A stretch of 64,000 nt of DNA from an uncultured Paracoccaceae bacterium. GTDB taxonomy: Bacteria > Pseudomonadota > Alphaproteobacteria > Rhodobacterales > Rhodobacteraceae. This document shows, piece after piece, positions 1 to 10,504 of this stretch. A program made the position numbers and the translations under genes. The stretch covers positions 806,001 to 870,000 of the forward strand of contig CANMYO010000002.1 of NCBI GenBank assembly GCA_947502145.1, given 5' to 3'. Within the stretch, counting starts at the first letter, position 1, and the number at the start of each line of letters is the position of its first letter. The notes beneath the pieces were generated by a model. It saw nothing but the letters and a program-made list of their open reading frames with translations, was not told where the DNA came from and did not search any database.

Positions 1-120
1 CACTGGCAGGCCGCGCGGACCACCGGGGACTGGACGCTGGTCAGCTGCGCCGTCTCGCCGGGGTTCAGCTTTGATGGCTTCACCCTTGCGCCGGCAGATT
101 TCGACATTCCACGCCGCTAG
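1..120 (+). CDS. cupin (DUF985) family protein, C-terminal end
   Basis: Only the last 39 codons lie in the window, ending in TAG at 118-120; the start is upstream of base 1. The readable part contains TTGDWTLVSCAVSPGF followed by FTLAPADFDIP, which matches my recollection of the C-terminal strands of the DUF985 (cupin_5) family. These are small double-stranded beta-helix proteins, often of unknown substrate. The following tup genes start 65 bases later on the same strand, so read-through is possible but not shown. The family call is by resemblance of a short segment only. Confidence 0.65.
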   Translation, partial: HWQAARTTGDWTLVSCAVSPGFSFDGFTLAPADFDIPRR

Positions 121-184
121 CTGTCTGGACAAGGGCCTGTGACCCTCCTAGCAAGTCAGCCATGAAACGCGTGACTGAAATTTC

Positions 185-889
185 ATGAACGAGGTCCTGC
201 AGGGATTGCTGGAAGGCGCGCGCCTTCTGGTCACGCTTGATGCGGACCTGGTTGAAATCAGTCTGCGGTCACTGCAGGTCAGCCTGACTGCCCTGTTGAT
301 TGCCAGTGTGATCGCCTTTCCGCTTGGCACCTTGCTGGCGCTGCAACGGTTCCGGTTTCGCCGCACCGTGATTGCGGTGCTCAACGCGCTGATGGGCTTG
401 CCGCCGGTTGTCGTGGGGCTGATCGTCTACCTGCTGCTCAGCCGCTCAGGCCCGTTTGGCGTGCTTGGCCTGCTGTTCACCCCCACGGCCATGATCATCG
501 CCCAGGTGATTATCATCACACCGCTGATTGCCTCGATCACCCATCAGGCCATGCGCGAACTCTGGGCCGAATACCATGACCTGCTGATCTCACTCAACAC
601 CACCAAGCGGCAGCGCATGTGGACCCTGATCCGGGACGGGCGCCGCGCCCTGCTGACGGCAGCACTTGCCGGTTTTGGCCGCGCCATTGGCGAGGTCGGT
701 GCAATCATGATCGTCGGTGGCAACATCGACCACGCAACACGGGTGCTGACAACGGCGATCGCACTGGAAACCGGCAAGGGCGATTTTGCACTGGCACTGG
801 GGCTTGGCTTTGTGCTGATCCTGCTGGCGATCCTCGTCAATATCGCGATCCACGCGCTGTCGCGCACTGAAACCTCGGGGCGCTGGTGA
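185..889 (+). CDS. tupB: tungstate ABC transporter, permease subunit
   Basis: Inner-membrane permease of 234 aa. Hydrophobic segments lie near residues 30-53, 60-85, 92-117 and 203-224. The cytoplasmic coupling loop (GFGRAIGEVGAIMIVGGN, about 163-180) fits the EAA motif of molybdate/tungstate/sulfate-type permeases. It is followed by an ATPase gene overlapping by 4 bases and then a TupA-type binding protein, the order usual for tungstate importers. No promoter was identified. Tungstate rather than molybdate is inferred from the binding protein; zinc or another oxyanion cannot be excluded. Confidence 0.88.
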   Translation: MNEVLQGLLEGARLLVTLDADLVEISLRSLQVSLTALLIASVIAFPLGTLLALQRFRFRRTVIAVLNALMGLPPVVVGLIVYLLLSRSGPFGVLGLLFTPTAMIIAQVIIITPLIASITHQAMRELWAEYHDLLISLNTTKRQRMWTLIRDGRRALLTAALAGFGRAIGEVGAIMIVGGNIDHATRVLTTAIALETGKGDFALALGLGFVLILLAILVNIAIHALSRTETSGRW

Positions 890-1590
890 TGTTGCCGCTG
901 ACCCTCTCCGGCGTCACGGTGCGACGCAAGGGCAAGGTGTTGCTCGGCCCGGTTGATCACGTGCTGGACGGCCCCGGCCTGACCGCCGTGATCGGCCCCA
1001 ATGGTGCGGGCAAATCAACGCTGCTGCGCTTGATGCATGGGGTCGAACGCCTCTCTGAAGGTCACACGGACTGGGCGGTGCCCTTGGCAGAGGCGCGCGC
1101 GCAGCAAAGCTTTGTGTTCCAATCGCCGGTGCTGCTGCGCCGCACTGTCGCCGGCAATCTCAGCTATCCGCTGCAATTGCAGGGCGTGCCCAAGGCCGAG
1201 CTTCCCGAAAGGGTTCGCACCGCTGCTAAGGCCGCCGGGCTGCAAGACCTGACCCACCTGCCCGCCAACCGCCTCTCCGGGGGAGAGCGGCAAAAGATGG
1301 CCCTGGCCCGTGCCCTGATCACCCGGCCCAAGGTGCTGTTTCTAGATGAACCCTGCGCTAACCTAGACGGCCACGCCACCCGCGAAATCGAGGGCCTGCT
1401 GCGCAATGCGCTGGACGCTGGCACCCGGATCATTCTGGCCACCCATGACATGGGTCAGGTCCGGCGTCTGGCCAGCGACATCATTTTTCTGCTGCACGGC
1501 AAGGTCGCGGCCAAGGGCCCCGCTGCGATGCTGCAGACACCTGATAATATACAACTTTCTGCCTTCCTGAACGGGGATATCATCACGTGA
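886..1590 (+). CDS. tupC: tungstate ABC transporter, ATP-binding subunit
   Basis: ABC ATPase of about 234 aa that powers the TupB permease. Walker A is GPNGAGKST (37-45), the Q-loop is VFQSP (77-81), the signature is LSGGERQ (130-136) and Walker B is VLFLDEP (150-156), with the switch His in ATHDMGQ. GTG at 886 overlaps the tupB stop by four bases and is directly followed by ATG at 889, so either codon may be used. The protein lacks the C-terminal regulatory domain seen in ModC-type ATPases, which fits a TupC. It is translationally coupled to both neighbours. Confidence 0.88.
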   Translation: MMLPLTLSGVTVRRKGKVLLGPVDHVLDGPGLTAVIGPNGAGKSTLLRLMHGVERLSEGHTDWAVPLAEARAQQSFVFQSPVLLRRTVAGNLSYPLQLQGVPKAELPERVRTAAKAAGLQDLTHLPANRLSGGERQKMALARALITRPKVLFLDEPCANLDGHATREIEGLLRNALDAGTRIILATHDMGQVRRLASDIIFLLHGKVAAKGPAAMLQTPDNIQLSAFLNGDIIT

Positions 1591-2378
1591 AACACCTCAT
1601 CCTCATCGCCGCGCTGCTCACGTCACCGGCGCAGGCCGACACGCTGAAACTGGCGGTGACGACTTCGTTTGAAAACGCAGGCCTGGCCGAGGTTCTCCTG
1701 CCCGAAATCGCCGCTGATACCGGGATCGACGTGCAATTGCTGGTCGTGGGCACCGGTCAGGCGCTGCGCCTGGGTGAAGCGGGTGATGTTGACGCCATAT
1801 TGGTGCACGCCAAATCCGCCGAAGAGGCTTTTATCGCCGCCGGTCATGCCACCCACCGCAGAGAGATCATGCATAATGACTTTGTCCTGATCGGTCCCGG
1901 TTCCGATCCGGCAAACGTGCGTGGTCGTGACAGTGCGACGCAGGCCCTCGGCGCGATAGCAGAGGCCGAAGCCCCCTTTGTCAGCCGTGGCGATGAGTCC
2001 GGCACCCACAAAGCCGAGGTCGCACTTTGGCAGGCGATCTCGCGCGACCCCGCCACGTTTGGCGGTTGGTACAAGGCAACCGGGTCCGGCATGGGCGCTG
2101 CGCTGAACACCGCCACCGGGCTGAACGCCTATATTTTGGCGGACCGGGCCACATGGCTCAAACACGGCAACAAGGGGGACTTGCAATTGCTGTTTTCAGG
2201 TGATCCCGCGCTGTTCAACCAATATGCCTATCTGCCGGTCAATCCCGACCGCCACCCCCATGTGCAGGGCGCGCTTGCCGAACAGCTGGAGACATGGCTG
2301 ACCAGCCCGGCAGCCGCCGCGCTGATCAATGGCTACACGCTTGAAGGTGAACAGCTTTTCACCTTCAACGCGCGTTAG
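1587..2378 (+). CDS. tupA: tungstate ABC transporter, substrate-binding protein
   Basis: Periplasmic binding protein of 263 aa starting with GTG at 1587, overlapping tupC by four bases. Residues 1-17 form a short signal peptide ending AQA. The mature N-terminus reads [13 protein letters not shown], then [24 protein letters not shown] and [10 protein letters not shown]. This order of motifs is characteristic of TupA (PBP-like domain) rather than ModA. It captures tungstate for cofactor biosynthesis in tungsten enzymes. It is last in tupBCA and converges tail-to-tail with the AIM24-like gene, the two ends overlapping by four bases. Confidence 0.9.
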   Translation: MKHLILIAALLTSPAQADTLKLAVTTSFENAGLAEVLLPEIAADTGIDVQLLVVGTGQALRLGEAGDVDAILVHAKSAEEAFIAAGHATHRREIMHNDFVLIGPGSDPANVRGRDSATQALGAIAEAEAPFVSRGDESGTHKAEVALWQAISRDPATFGGWYKATGSGMGAALNTATGLNAYILADRATWLKHGNKGDLQLLFSGDPALFNQYAYLPVNPDRHPHVQGALAEQLETWLTSPAAAALINGYTLEGEQLFTFNAR

Positions 2379-3154
2379 CGGTCGCCGAACATATCGCCCA
2401 GCCCGCCCAGCACCGACCCTTCGCCCTTGCCACCGCCACTGGCCTGCAAGACCCGGTTTGCCAAGCGCGAGAATGGCAGGCTTTGCAGATAGACGGTGCC
2501 CGGACCGCGCAGCGTGGCGATGAACAGCCCCTCGCCGCCAAACACCATGGATTTCAAATTGCCTGCCCGTTCGATGTTGTAATCCACCATGGCTGTGCAA
2601 GCGGCAAAACAGCCGGTATCAACCCGGATCGTCTCGCCCTCGGCCAGCTCGCGTTTGATCACCGTGCCCCCGACATGGATAAAGGCCATGCCGTCGCCGC
2701 GCAGGCGCTGCATGATGAACCCTTCTCCGCCAAAGAACCCGGCCCCCAGCTTGCGCTGAAACGCAATATCCGTGGTGGTGCCAAAGGCGGCACATAAGAA
2801 CGCATCCTTCTGACAAATCAGCTCTTCGCCCATCTGGGACATGTCAATCGGAATAATCTTGCCCGGATAAGGCGCGGCAAAGGCGACCCGGCGCTTGCCC
2901 TGACCACGATTGTCAAAATGGGTCAGAAAAATGGATTCTCCCGTGAGCACCCGCTTCCCGACGTTCATCAGTGCCCCCATGACACCACTGGTTGGTGTTG
3001 TGCCATCACCCATCTTGGTTTCAAAACCGATGCCGTCTTCCATGTAATTCATCGCGCCAGCCTCGGCGATGACCCTTTCACCGGGATCCAGTTCGACCTC
3101 GACGATCTGCATATCATCTCCGAAAATTTCATAATCGACTTCATGGCAACGCAT
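2375..3154 (-). CDS. AIM24/TIGR00266 family protein
   Basis: Protein of 259 aa with no signal peptide. The start at 3154 ([14 protein letters not shown]) is chosen because this is the conserved N-terminus of the TIGR00266 family; the open frame extends 36 codons upstream without family similarity. Family hallmarks are the early acidic ELDPGE turn, many Gly-rich beta turns ([13 protein letters not shown]) and a C-terminal Gly-rich tail. The fold is a beta-rich trimer similar to mitochondrial AIM24. The biochemical role is not established. It lies 69 bases downstream of the sulfotransferase stop and may be cotranscribed with it. Confidence 0.85.
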   Translation of the reverse strand: MRCHEVDYEIFGDDMQIVEVELDPGERVIAEAGAMNYMEDGIGFETKMGDGTTPTSGVMGALMNVGKRVLTGESIFLTHFDNRGQGKRRVAFAAPYPGKIIPIDMSQMGEELICQKDAFLCAAFGTTTDIAFQRKLGAGFFGGEGFIMQRLRGDGMAFIHVGGTVIKRELAEGETIRVDTGCFAACTAMVDYNIERAGNLKSMVFGGEGLFIATLRGPGTVYLQSLPFSRLANRVLQASGGGKGEGSVLGGLGDMFGDR

Positions 3155-3222
3155 GTTCAAATCCTTCTGCACAAATGGGACGCCCCGCGCGGCGCCCCTA
3201 AAGGCCAATATGGGGGCTGTCC

Positions 3223-4134
3223 CTAGGTCGCGCCAGTTCCACGATTGCCGAATTTCAACCAATCGCGGGCGGCGGTGTCTGGGATAAGCTCTGCCAGTCT
3301 GGTTTCAAAGGCGGCCAGTTGCGCCTCATCCAACTGCCCTTCCCATTTTCGGCTGCTGGCAGAATCAAAGAAAGCCGCGTCCGCGTGCCAGAACCCCTTG
3401 CCCCCTTCGGGCGCGAATTTTTCCGGCGCGGATTTCATCGCCGCAAATTCGGTTGCGGCGACCACCTGATCAATCAGTGCAGTCTCCCCCTCGCGTCCCA
3501 CGATCCGCGCAAGGCGCGCCACCGTGCCCCGGTGGTCAGCGATCATGTCCGCATAATGCAGCCGTTCAATCCTTTGCAATCGGCCCGACAGGATGCTCTT
3601 TTCGTAATGGCAGGCAACCGTCGGCAGCGAATCCCGATCCAGATCATCAATATCGACGGGATTTGTCAGAAAGTGCTGCAATGCATCGGCAACCGGGGCG
3701 CGCATCGGATGGGTTTCATCGGTCTGCACCATGTTGGCCACGTGTTTGCGCAATGAAAAAAACAAATCCAATGGGTGCCGGTAGACGCAGACCACCGTGA
3801 CATCCTCCCAAACCGGAAAGCCATCGGCGGGGGTATGGGTTTTGACGACCCGGCGGCCCTCCTTCGCGATCAGCGCGCTGGCGACCTCCTCTGCGGGATC
3901 AAAATCCGCATCGACCCAGGGCGAGACCACCGCCAGCTTGTCCGGCAGCGCAGGCTCACCCGCGATCAACATCGCAAGCATGGTCTGGGTCCATGTGGTG
4001 CCGCATTTTGGCGGCGTGCAGACCAGCACATCGCCCGGTCGCGGTGCCCATGTTGCCCAGCGTTCCGGCGCCGTTATGGATCCGCGATACAGCCGTGCCG
4101 CGGGCGCGTGCATTCTTGCCAGTTCATATGTCAT
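3223..4134 (-). CDS. sulfotransferase domain protein
   Basis: Protein of 303 aa. The start at 4134 ([18 protein letters not shown]) is preferred because the upstream in-frame extension runs through the nrdJ terminator hairpin. The 5'-phosphosulfate-binding loop PPKCGTTW lies at residues 41-48, and a 3'-phosphate site candidate ([13 protein letters not shown]) lies near the middle. This matches cytosolic sulfotransferase family 1, which moves sulfonate from PAPS to an alcohol or amine. The acceptor cannot be read from sequence. The Cys within the PPKxGTTW loop replaces the common Ser, a tolerated variation. Confidence 0.85.
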   Translation of the reverse strand: MTYELARMHAPAARLYRGSITAPERWATWAPRPGDVLVCTPPKCGTTWTQTMLAMLIAGEPALPDKLAVVSPWVDADFDPAEEVASALIAKEGRRVVKTHTPADGFPVWEDVTVVCVYRHPLDLFFSLRKHVANMVQTDETHPMRAPVADALQHFLTNPVDIDDLDRDSLPTVACHYEKSILSGRLQRIERLHYADMIADHRGTVARLARIVGREGETALIDQVVAATEFAAMKSAPEKFAPEGGKGFWHADAAFFDSASSRKWEGQLDEAQLAAFETRLAELIPDTAARDWLKFGNRGTGAT

Positions 4135-4183
4135 TGGTGTCCCCCTACGATCATACTGCCCAAGTTCGGGTCGATGACCAACG

Positions 4184-4209
4184 AAAAAAGGGGCCCCCGA
4201 AGGGACCCC
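4184..4209 (-). terminator. Rho-independent terminator downstream of nrdJ
   Basis: On the minus strand an 8-bp GC stem (GGGGTCCC with GGGGCCCC, one G-T pair) closes a TTCG tetraloop and is followed at once by six T. The stem is at 4190-4209 and the T-run at 4184-4189. It lies 140 bases past the nrdJ stop and just before the sulfotransferase start, so it should separate the two units. Confidence 0.85.
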
Positions 4210-4348
4210 GTAAGTTTCGCTTATCAGGCTCGATTTATGTACCGCTCGGTTTTTTGCCTGCGGCCCGATCCGCGCCTGAGATGACCTCGGCCATCTCTGG
4301 TCACTGGGCCGCACTGACAGGTGATCCGGCCAGCGCGACCTGTGTTCT

Positions 4349-7300
4349 TCAGCTACACCCCGACGTTCCGCCGCAGGTGTTGCACTTCATGCAGGTGCCG
4401 TTGCGCACCAGCGTGTAATTTCCGCATTCGCCACAGGGGTCGCCCTCATAGCCTTGCATCTTGGCCTTGTCGCGGGCCGAAAGTCCGGTGGTGGCACTGA
4501 CGGCCTGTGCCACGGCGGCCTCTCCGGCGACGGCGGCGGCCGCGCCCGGAATGATCTCCGCCACAGAGGCCACGGCATTCAGCCCCCCATCCAGCACCAT
4601 CAACCCTTCAGGTGCGCGGTTGCGCAGATACCCCGTGGACACCACCCTTTTGAGGACATCAACCTGTGACGAGGCGCGCGTACCCTGCAACTCGGTAAAG
4701 TTGGACACGCCCTCTTCCTCGCCGCGGCCCAGATCGTCAAAGCTGACGCCTTCGGGTTTGACATGGGCCAGATCGGTGCGGTCCAGGTAGGACACGGCCA
4801 GTTCGCGGAAGATATAGTCAAGGATCGACGTCGCATTTTTGATGCTGTCGTTGCCTTGCACCATGCCGGCGGGCTCAAACTTGGTGAAGGTGAAAGCGTC
4901 GACAAACTCTTCCAGCGGCACGCCGTATTGCAGACCAACCGACACCGCGATGGCAAAGTTGTTCATCATCGCGCGAAAGCCTGCGCCTTCCTTGTGCATG
5001 TCGATAAAGATTTCGCCCAGCTTGCCGTCTTCGTATTCGCCGGTGCGCAGGTAAACCTTGTGACCGCCCACATTGGCCTTTTGGGTATAGCCCCGGCGGC
5101 GCTGCGGCATCTTTTCCCGCGCGCGGGTGATCATTTCCTTGACGATGATCTTTTCGACCACCTTCTCGGCCAGCACCGCAGCCTTTTCCTGAATGGACCC
5201 GCTTTGCAGCACTTCGGCCGCCTCATCGTCGTCCTCGACCAGCGCAGAGGCCAGCGGTTGTGACAGCTTGGACCCGTCGCGGTATAGCGCGTTGGCCTTG
5301 ATCCCCAGCGACCAGCTCAGCTCATAGGCTTTCTGGCAGTCTTCGATTGTCGCATCGTTGGGCATGTTGATCGTCTTGCTGATCGCGCCCGAGATGAACG
5401 ACTGCGCCGCAGCCATCATGTTGATGTGGCTGTCCACACTCAAAAAGCGGGTGCCCTTCTTGCCGCAGGGGTTGGCGCAGTCAAAGACGCTCAGGTGCTC
5501 GTCCTTGAGGAACGGCGCGCCCTCCAGCGTCATCGTGCCGCAGACATGGTCGTTGGCCGCATCAATATCCGCTTTTGAGAACCCAAGGTGGCGTAGCAGA
5601 TCAAAGGTCGGGTCATTCAGCCTTTCCGCCGGAATGCCCAGCGTCTTGGTGCAGAACTCTTCGCCCAGTGTCCACTGGTTGAATACAAAGCGGATATCAA
5701 AGGCCGATTTCAGCGCCGATTCGACCTTTTCCAGCTCTGCCGGGCCAAAACCGTGCCCCACAAGGCTGGTGTGGTTGATCGCCGGCGCCTGCCCCATGGA
5801 CCCGTGTCCCACGGCATAGGCGATGATCTCTTCGATCTGCGCCGATCCATAGCCCAGCGTATCCAGTGCGGCGGGTACGGATTGGTTGATGATCTTGAAA
5901 TAGCCGCCACCGGCCAGTTTCTTGAACTTCACCAGGGCAAAGTCAGGCTCAATCCCGGTGGTGTCGCAATCCATCACCAGCCCGATCGTGCCGGTTGGCG
6001 CAATGACCGAAACCTGCGCGTTGCGGTAGCCGTGTTTTTTGCCCAGCTTGAGCGCCTCGTCCCAGGCGGCAACCGCCAGTTTGATCAGCTTCGGATCAGG
6101 GCAGTTGTCATGGTCAAGTGCGACCGGCTTGATGTCCAGATTGTCATAGCCGTCGGTCTTGCCCATCGCGGCCTGACGGTGGTTCTTGATCACGCGCTGC
6201 ATGTGCTTGGCGTTTTTCTTGTAACCGGGGAAGGCCCCCAGCTCTGCCGCCATTTCAGCAGACGTGGCGTAGGATACGCCCGTCAGGATCGCGGTCAGGG
6301 CTGCGCCCATGCTGCGCCCTTCGTCACTGTCGTAACCATAGCCCATGTTCATCAGCAGCCCGCCGATATTGGCATAGCCCAGACCCAGCGTGCGGAAGTC
6401 ATAAGACCGCTGCGCAATTTCCTGGCTTGGGAACTGCGCCATCATGACCGATATTTCCAGCGTGATGGTCCACAGACGGGTGGCGTGGATGTAATCATCT
6501 GCCTGAAAAGCGCCGTTTTCATAGAAGGTCAGCAGGTTCATCGACGCCAGGTTACAGGCAGTGTCGTCAAGGAACATGTATTCGGAACACGGGTTTGACC
6601 CCCGAATTGCGCCATCCTCGGGGCATGTGTGCCAGGCGTTGACGGTGTCATGATACTGGATACCAGGATCAGCACAGGCCCAGGCGGCATGTCCAACCTG
6701 TTCCCATAGGTCACGGGCCCGCACGATCTTGGCGACTTCACCGTTCTTGCGGTTGATCAGCTTCCAGTCAGCATCCTGTTCAACAGCCTTGAGAAAGGCA
6801 TCGGTCACGCGGATGGAGTTGTTCGAATTCTGACCCGAGACAGAATTGTAGGCCTCTGAATCCCAGTCAGTGTCGTAGGTTGGGAATTCAATGCTGGTGT
6901 GGCCCTGCCTGGCATAATCCAGAACCCGCTTGATGTAGGTTTCGGGGATCATCACCTTCTTGGCGTCGCGCACGGCTGACTGCAGCGTGTTGTTCACCTT
7001 GGGGTCATAGGCGTCCGCTTCGGCACCGTCCCAGGCCTTGATTGCCGCAAAAATCGCATTCAGCTTTTCTTCGTGCATCTTGGAACCGGCAACGATGCTG
7101 GCGACTTTCTGCTCTTCAAGCACCTTCCAGTTGATGAATTCCTCGATATCGGGGTGATCGGCGTCCACGATCACCATTTTTGCGGCGCGGCGGGTGGTTC
7201 CGCCCGACTTGATCGCTCCGGCGGCGCGATCGCCGATCTTCAAAAAGCCCATCAGCCCGGACGACTTGCCGCCACCCGACAGCGGCTCACCCTCGCCCCG

Positions 7301-7990
7301 CAACGATGAAAAGTTGGTGCCGGTGCCGGATCCATATTTGAACAAGCGAGCTTCGCGCACCCACAGGTCCATGATGCCGCCATCGTTCACCAGATCATCG
7401 CTGACCGACTGGATAAAGCAGGCATGCGGTTGCGGATGCTCGTATGAGGATTTGGACTTGGTGAGTTTCTTGGTCTTGTAGTCGACGTAATAGTGACCCT
7501 GCGCCGGACCATCGATTCCATAGGCCCAGTGCAGGCCGGTGTTGAACCACTGCGGGCTGTTGGGGGCCGCACGCTGAGTCGCCAGCATGTAGCGCATCTC
7601 GTCGAAATAGGCGCGGGCATCTTCCTCGGTGGTGAAATAGCCGCCCTTCCAGCCCCAGTAGGTCCAGGCGCCGGCCAGCCGGTCAAACACCTGCTTGGCG
7701 GATGTTTCCCCGTCAAACGTCGCGTTTTCGGCAGGCTCTCCGCGCCACAGGAATGCCGGAACCCCTTTTTCCTTCACCCGCTTGATGGCGGATGGCACGC
7801 CGGCCTTGCGGAAATACTTCTGCGCAATCACGTCCGAGGCAACCTGGCTCCAGCTCTCGGGAATTTCACAGTTTTCCAGCTTGAAGACGACAGTCCCGTC
7901 CGGGTTACGGATTTCCGAGGTCGCACTGCGGAATGCGATGCTGTCGTAGGCGTCTTTGCCGGAAGTAGTGAAATTGCGTTCGATTTTCAT
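4349..7990 (-). CDS. nrdJ: adenosylcobalamin-dependent ribonucleoside-diphosphate reductase (class II)
   Basis: Enzyme of 1213 aa that makes deoxyribonucleotides using a B12-derived radical, without need for oxygen. Family signatures include [11 protein letters not shown] followed by CNLASMNL (active-site Cys and Asn region), [10 protein letters not shown], and a C-terminal Cys cluster ([16 protein letters not shown]) that resembles a zinc ribbon and carries the shuttling cysteines. Length fits the long alphaproteobacterial class II form. The start MKIERNFTT at 7990 is the usual N-terminus. The roughly 660-base upstream stretch holds candidate NrdR boxes; a terminator follows at 4184-4209. 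Confidence 0.96.
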   Translation of the reverse strand: MKIERNFTTSGKDAYDSIAFRSATSEIRNPDGTVVFKLENCEIPESWSQVASDVIAQKYFRKAGVPSAIKRVKEKGVPAFLWRGEPAENATFDGETSAKQVFDRLAGAWTYWGWKGGYFTTEEDARAYFDEMRYMLATQRAAPNSPQWFNTGLHWAYGIDGPAQGHYYVDYKTKKLTKSKSSYEHPQPHACFIQSVSDDLVNDGGIMDLWVREARLFKYGSGTGTNFSSLRGEGEPLSGGGKSSGLMGFLKIGDRAAGAIKSGGTTRRAAKMVIVDADHPDIEEFINWKVLEEQKVASIVAGSKMHEEKLNAIFAAIKAWDGAEADAYDPKVNNTLQSAVRDAKKVMIPETYIKRVLDYARQGHTSIEFPTYDTDWDSEAYNSVSGQNSNNSIRVTDAFLKAVEQDADWKLINRKNGEVAKIVRARDLWEQVGHAAWACADPGIQYHDTVNAWHTCPEDGAIRGSNPCSEYMFLDDTACNLASMNLLTFYENGAFQADDYIHATRLWTITLEISVMMAQFPSQEIAQRSYDFRTLGLGYANIGGLLMNMGYGYDSDEGRSMGAALTAILTGVSYATSAEMAAELGAFPGYKKNAKHMQRVIKNHRQAAMGKTDGYDNLDIKPVALDHDNCPDPKLIKLAVAAWDEALKLGKKHGYRNAQVSVIAPTGTIGLVMDCDTTGIEPDFALVKFKKLAGGGYFKIINQSVPAALDTLGYGSAQIEEIIAYAVGHGSMGQAPAINHTSLVGHGFGPAELEKVESALKSAFDIRFVFNQWTLGEEFCTKTLGIPAERLNDPTFDLLRHLGFSKADIDAANDHVCGTMTLEGAPFLKDEHLSVFDCANPCGKKGTRFLSVDSHINMMAAAQSFISGAISKTINMPNDATIEDCQKAYELSWSLGIKANALYRDGSKLSQPLASALVEDDDEAAEVLQSGSIQEKAAVLAEKVVEKIIVKEMITRAREKMPQRRRGYTQKANVGGHKVYLRTGEYEDGKLGEIFIDMHKEGAGFRAMMNNFAIAVSVGLQYGVPLEEFVDAFTFTKFEPAGMVQGNDSIKNATSILDYIFRELAVSYLDRTDLAHVKPEGVSFDDLGRGEEEGVSNFTELQGTRASSQVDVLKRVVSTGYLRNRAPEGLMVLDGGLNAVASVAEIIPGAAAAVAGEAAVAQAVSATTGLSARDKAKMQGYEGDPCGECGNYTLVRNGTCMKCNTCGGTSGCS

Positions 7991-8496
7991 CGCGTCTTGC
8001 CCCGTGATTATTGCCGTCGTTGCGGCTATTTCGTCATCCCTGCTGCCCTTTACGGACTGCGCTATTGCCTTTCACGGGGTGGCAAATTTGGTCGAAAAAT
8101 AGACGTGCGCTGAATTGCTATCCAGCGCCCACATCGCATCCTTGGCTAAATTGTCCCGTCCCCGTCAGCCACCACATCTAGTGTTGTTCGTGTTGGCCTG
8201 CACAATTTGGCGTATCTGCACCGTCAGGGTCAACGGCAATATTTACAAAATCTAGGGAATTTTCTGTTGACGCACACCATTGGTAGTGGCGCGCCGATTC
8301 CTCCCCAGAATGATCCACATTCGGTCCTGAAAGCGGTTACAGAAAATCTGTCAGCAAAACAGGACATTTAGACCGGAACGACCCCTGGGTGATGCCGGTG
8401 AACGGCGCGCGATCGCGAGTTGGCGCGCGTCAAATTGCCACCCTTGCGCGGCGTGGGTTTTGCGCAACTGTCCCACCGCGGATCGGTCCGGAAAAC
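7991..8496. other. long noncoding leader region of nrdJ
   Basis: No supported coding sequence was found on either strand. Apart from the NrdR-like box at 8172-8187, an 8-bp inverted repeat CCCCGTGA (8000-8007) / TCACGGGG (8072-8079) could form a long-range stem just before the nrdJ start codon. I looked for a cobalamin riboswitch because the enzyme needs B12 but saw no convincing B12 box. Confidence 0.4.
8172..8187 (-). promoter_or_regulatory. candidate NrdR box (single)
   Basis: The sequence CCACATCTAGTGTTG at 8172-8187 resembles the NrdR consensus (ACAC-WATATAT-WGTGT) in the form common in alphaproteobacteria, ATCTAG flanked by CAC and GTG. It lies about 180 bases upstream of the nrdJ start. 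No convincing partner box was found at the usual 30-32 base distance. Confidence 0.45.
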
Positions 8497-8545
8497 CACC
8501 ATATTTAGGTTAGCCGATCAGAGACCCCCCATATCTAGTGGGGTA
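8497..8545 (-). promoter_or_regulatory. tandem candidate NrdR boxes
   Basis: Two related 12-mers, CCATATTTAGGT (8499-8510) and CCATATCTAGTG (8529-8540), lie exactly 30 bases apart, about three helical turns. The second is nested in the palindrome CCCCATATCTAGTGGGG. Paired boxes at this spacing are the hallmark of the ATP/dATP-responsive repressor NrdR. The pair lies about 500 bases upstream of nrdJ, implying a long leader, and no other gene was recognised between the boxes and nrdJ. Confidence 0.6.
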
Positions 8546-8652
8546 AGCCGGCTAAGTGGTCGGCAAGACGTCGCGGTTTCTGCACGCAATAGAATCACGC
8601 GCGCCGCGACAACTGCCACGCTCAGCCGTGTCTCATTGCGAAGATTTGAAGG

Positions 8653-8729
8653 TGGTCGGGGCGGAGAGATTCGAACTCCCGACCCTCTGTTCCCAAAACA
8701 GATGCGCTACCAGGCTGCGCTACGCCCCG
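8653..8729 (-). tRNA. tRNA-Pro (UGG)
   Basis: A 77-nt cloverleaf on the minus strand with encoded CCA. The acceptor stem starts CGGGGCG, the D arm contains AGCGCAGCCTGGTAGCGC, the anticodon stem TCTGT/ACAGA closes a loop with anticodon TGG, and the T-loop is GTTCGAATC. A discriminator A precedes CCA. It lies downstream of the DUF192 gene on the same strand. Confidence 0.96.
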
Positions 8730-8752
8730 ACTGCGGGTTCTCTAAACCGCAA

Positions 8753-9208
8753 TTATTCGCAGGGCAAGGCCGCATCTGCACCAAATGCGGGATGTTTTAT
8801 GACATCGCCCACTTTAATGCCCAATCGTTGCGCCAAACCGCCATTAATTTCCAGAACCGCGAGGATCTCGTCACCGCCATGGATGCTGGTTTCATCATGC
8901 GGAATCGCCTGCGGATGAATCTTGCTGATGATTCCATCATCGCCAATGAACAGCATATCCAGCGGAATCAGTGTGTTCTTCATCCAGAAGGATGCCGGGC
9001 GCGGCGTTTCGTAGATGAACAGCATCCCGGCCAGCGTTGGCATCTCTTCCACGAACATCAGCCCGCGACTGCGCTCTGCGGGATCGTCGGCAAGCACAAC
9101 GTTGAAATTGACCTGCCCGAAATCGCCCGTCACCAGAACCCGATCAGGCGCGCAATCGGCCTGGGCTGCGCCCGCAAGGGCCATCAGCACCAGCGCGGAT
9201 CGAATCAT
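8753..9208 (-). CDS. DUF192 family exported protein
   Basis: Protein of 151 aa with a signal peptide (MIRSALVLMALAGAAQA). The body carries the DUF192 hallmarks RSRGLMFVEEMP, GMLFIY, FWMKNTLIPLDMLFI and IHGGDEILAVLEINGG. This compact beta-barrel family is widespread, secreted and of unsettled function. The start ATG overlaps the stop of the cold-shock gene by four bases, so the two are translationally coupled. The csp-DUF192-tRNA-Pro run looks like one block. Confidence 0.9.
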   Translation of the reverse strand: MIRSALVLMALAGAAQADCAPDRVLVTGDFGQVNFNVVLADDPAERSRGLMFVEEMPTLAGMLFIYETPRPASFWMKNTLIPLDMLFIGDDGIISKIHPQAIPHDETSIHGGDEILAVLEINGGLAQRLGIKVGDVIKHPAFGADAALPCE

Positions 9209-9732
9209 GTGCTGTGTGTGTCCCAGCCGGTGACCTCGATCGCCATCAGCCCGCGCTCACCTTCCATGATGCGCAGACCCACGGCCTCACCGGTGGCCAG
9301 ATCGGCCAGCCCGGACCGCCGCAGCACCTCGACATGGACAAAGACGTCGCGGTTGTCGCCAAAGGCGTTTGCAAAGCCAAAGCCCTTGCCCTTGTCGAAC
9401 CATTTCACCCGCGCCGGCTGGACCGGATGCGCGGCGATATCCTCGGGCGAGACCAGATCCATATCGGCCAGCGGCGCAGTCTCATCCGCTGGTGGCGGCG
9501 TGATTGCAAGCACTTGGCTGGCCTGCAACCCGCGCGGCGTGGACTGTACGACAATTTCGACCTCGGCCCCATCCGCGACAGAGCCCTGCCCATAGTTGCG
9601 CAGAACATTGGCATGCAGCAGCACATCAGGTTCAGCCGGGTCGGTGGTGACAAAGCCAAAGCCCTTAACCGGGTCGAACCATTTGATTCGTCCTGTCATT
9701 CGCTTGCCGTCTTGGGTCTCAGTGTCCTGCAT
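9205..9732 (-). CDS. cold-shock protein with two CSD domains
   Basis: Protein of 175 aa with two cold-shock OB folds: the first near residues 12-70 (GRIKWFDPVKGFGFV, DVLLHANVL) and the second near 105-170 (RVKWFDKGKGFGFA, DVFVHVEVLRRSG). Each has an RNP1-like KGFGF core for single-stranded RNA/DNA binding. The domains are joined by an Ala/Pro-rich acidic linker. A double-CSD architecture is common in alphaproteobacteria. ATG at 9732 is used; an internal ATG (MTGRIKW) is a possible alternative start. Confidence 0.93.
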   Translation of the reverse strand: MQDTETQDGKRMTGRIKWFDPVKGFGFVTTDPAEPDVLLHANVLRNYGQGSVADGAEVEIVVQSTPRGLQASQVLAITPPPADETAPLADMDLVSPEDIAAHPVQPARVKWFDKGKGFGFANAFGDNRDVFVHVEVLRRSGLADLATGEAVGLRIMEGERGLMAIEVTGWDTHST

Positions 9733-9843
9733 CAGTTGTCCATAGCCGGCTCTCCGACGTCGTTTGTGTTATCTTCAGGTCGTACTGACCGACATATGCA
9801 CTGGCTAATCCGAAAACAGATCGGATGCATTAACTATTCCAAA

Positions 9844-10449
9844 TTAGGGAGAAAGCCGCACAATATTCCAGTCGCTATCTGGTGTCTCGCGGGTCCAGCG
9901 GAACCGGTCGTGCAATCGAAATGCCCCATTGGCCCAAAACTCAATCTCCAGCGGCGTCACGCGGTATCCCCCCCAGAACGGCGGGCGCTCCGGTTGCGTA
10001 CCCTTTGCCGCGGTGACCCGGGCAACTTCGGCCATCAGCGCTGCCCGGCTGGACAGTGGCTGTGACTGACGGGACGCCCAGGCCCCTAACCTACTTTTTA
10101 ACGACCGAGAGGCGTAATACGCATCCGCCACCGGGCCGTCTTCGCGTGAAACCAGCCCGCGCACACGGATTTGCCGCGCGATCGTTTTCCAGTGTAGCAC
10201 AAAAGCGGCCCGACCGGAGGTCTCAATTTCCTGCGCCTTACGGCTTTCGTAGTTGGTGTAAAAGACGAAACCGTTTTCTTCGATGTCCTTGAGCAGAACC
10301 ATGCGCACATTGGGCATGCCTTCGCCGTCAACTGTGGACAGGGCCATGGCATTGGGGTCAACCGCTTCTTCAGCGCGCGCCTCATCCAGCCAGACCTGTG
10401 CCAGCGCAAAGGGATTTTCCCCTGCAAAAATGCCAGACCGCTCTGTCAT
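9844..10449 (-). CDS. pdxH: pyridoxamine 5'-phosphate oxidase
   Basis: FMN enzyme of 201 aa that oxidises pyridoxamine or pyridoxine 5'-phosphate to pyridoxal 5'-phosphate. Start [14 protein letters not shown] at 10449 fits the family; the frame extends further upstream without similarity. Motifs include [20 protein letters not shown], the FMN-binding segment ending in [14 protein letters not shown] (substrate and FMN contacts), [13 protein letters not shown], and a C-terminal [14 protein letters not shown] with RLHDRFRW. Divergent from fabI, with a 149-base shared intergenic region holding an inverted repeat. Confidence 0.95.
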   Translation of the reverse strand: MTERSGIFAGENPFALAQVWLDEARAEEAVDPNAMALSTVDGEGMPNVRMVLLKDIEENGFVFYTNYESRKAQEIETSGRAAFVLHWKTIARQIRVRGLVSREDGPVADAYYASRSLKSRLGAWASRQSQPLSSRAALMAEVARVTAAKGTQPERPPFWGGYRVTPLEIEFWANGAFRLHDRFRWTRETPDSDWNIVRLSP

Positions 10450-10504
10450 ATCGTGATATTGTCCCAATCTTTGCAAAGATGCATAGGACAACGTATGCAG
10501 CACC

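Noticed and set aside
7991-8500. Cobalamin riboswitch upstream of nrdJ
   Set aside because: The enzyme uses B12, but no convincing B12 box or GCCACTG element was found on the minus strand.
8420-9595. 391-codon plus-strand frame through the tRNA-Pro, DUF192 and cold-shock genes
   Set aside because: It crosses a tRNA gene and is antisense to two supported proteins.
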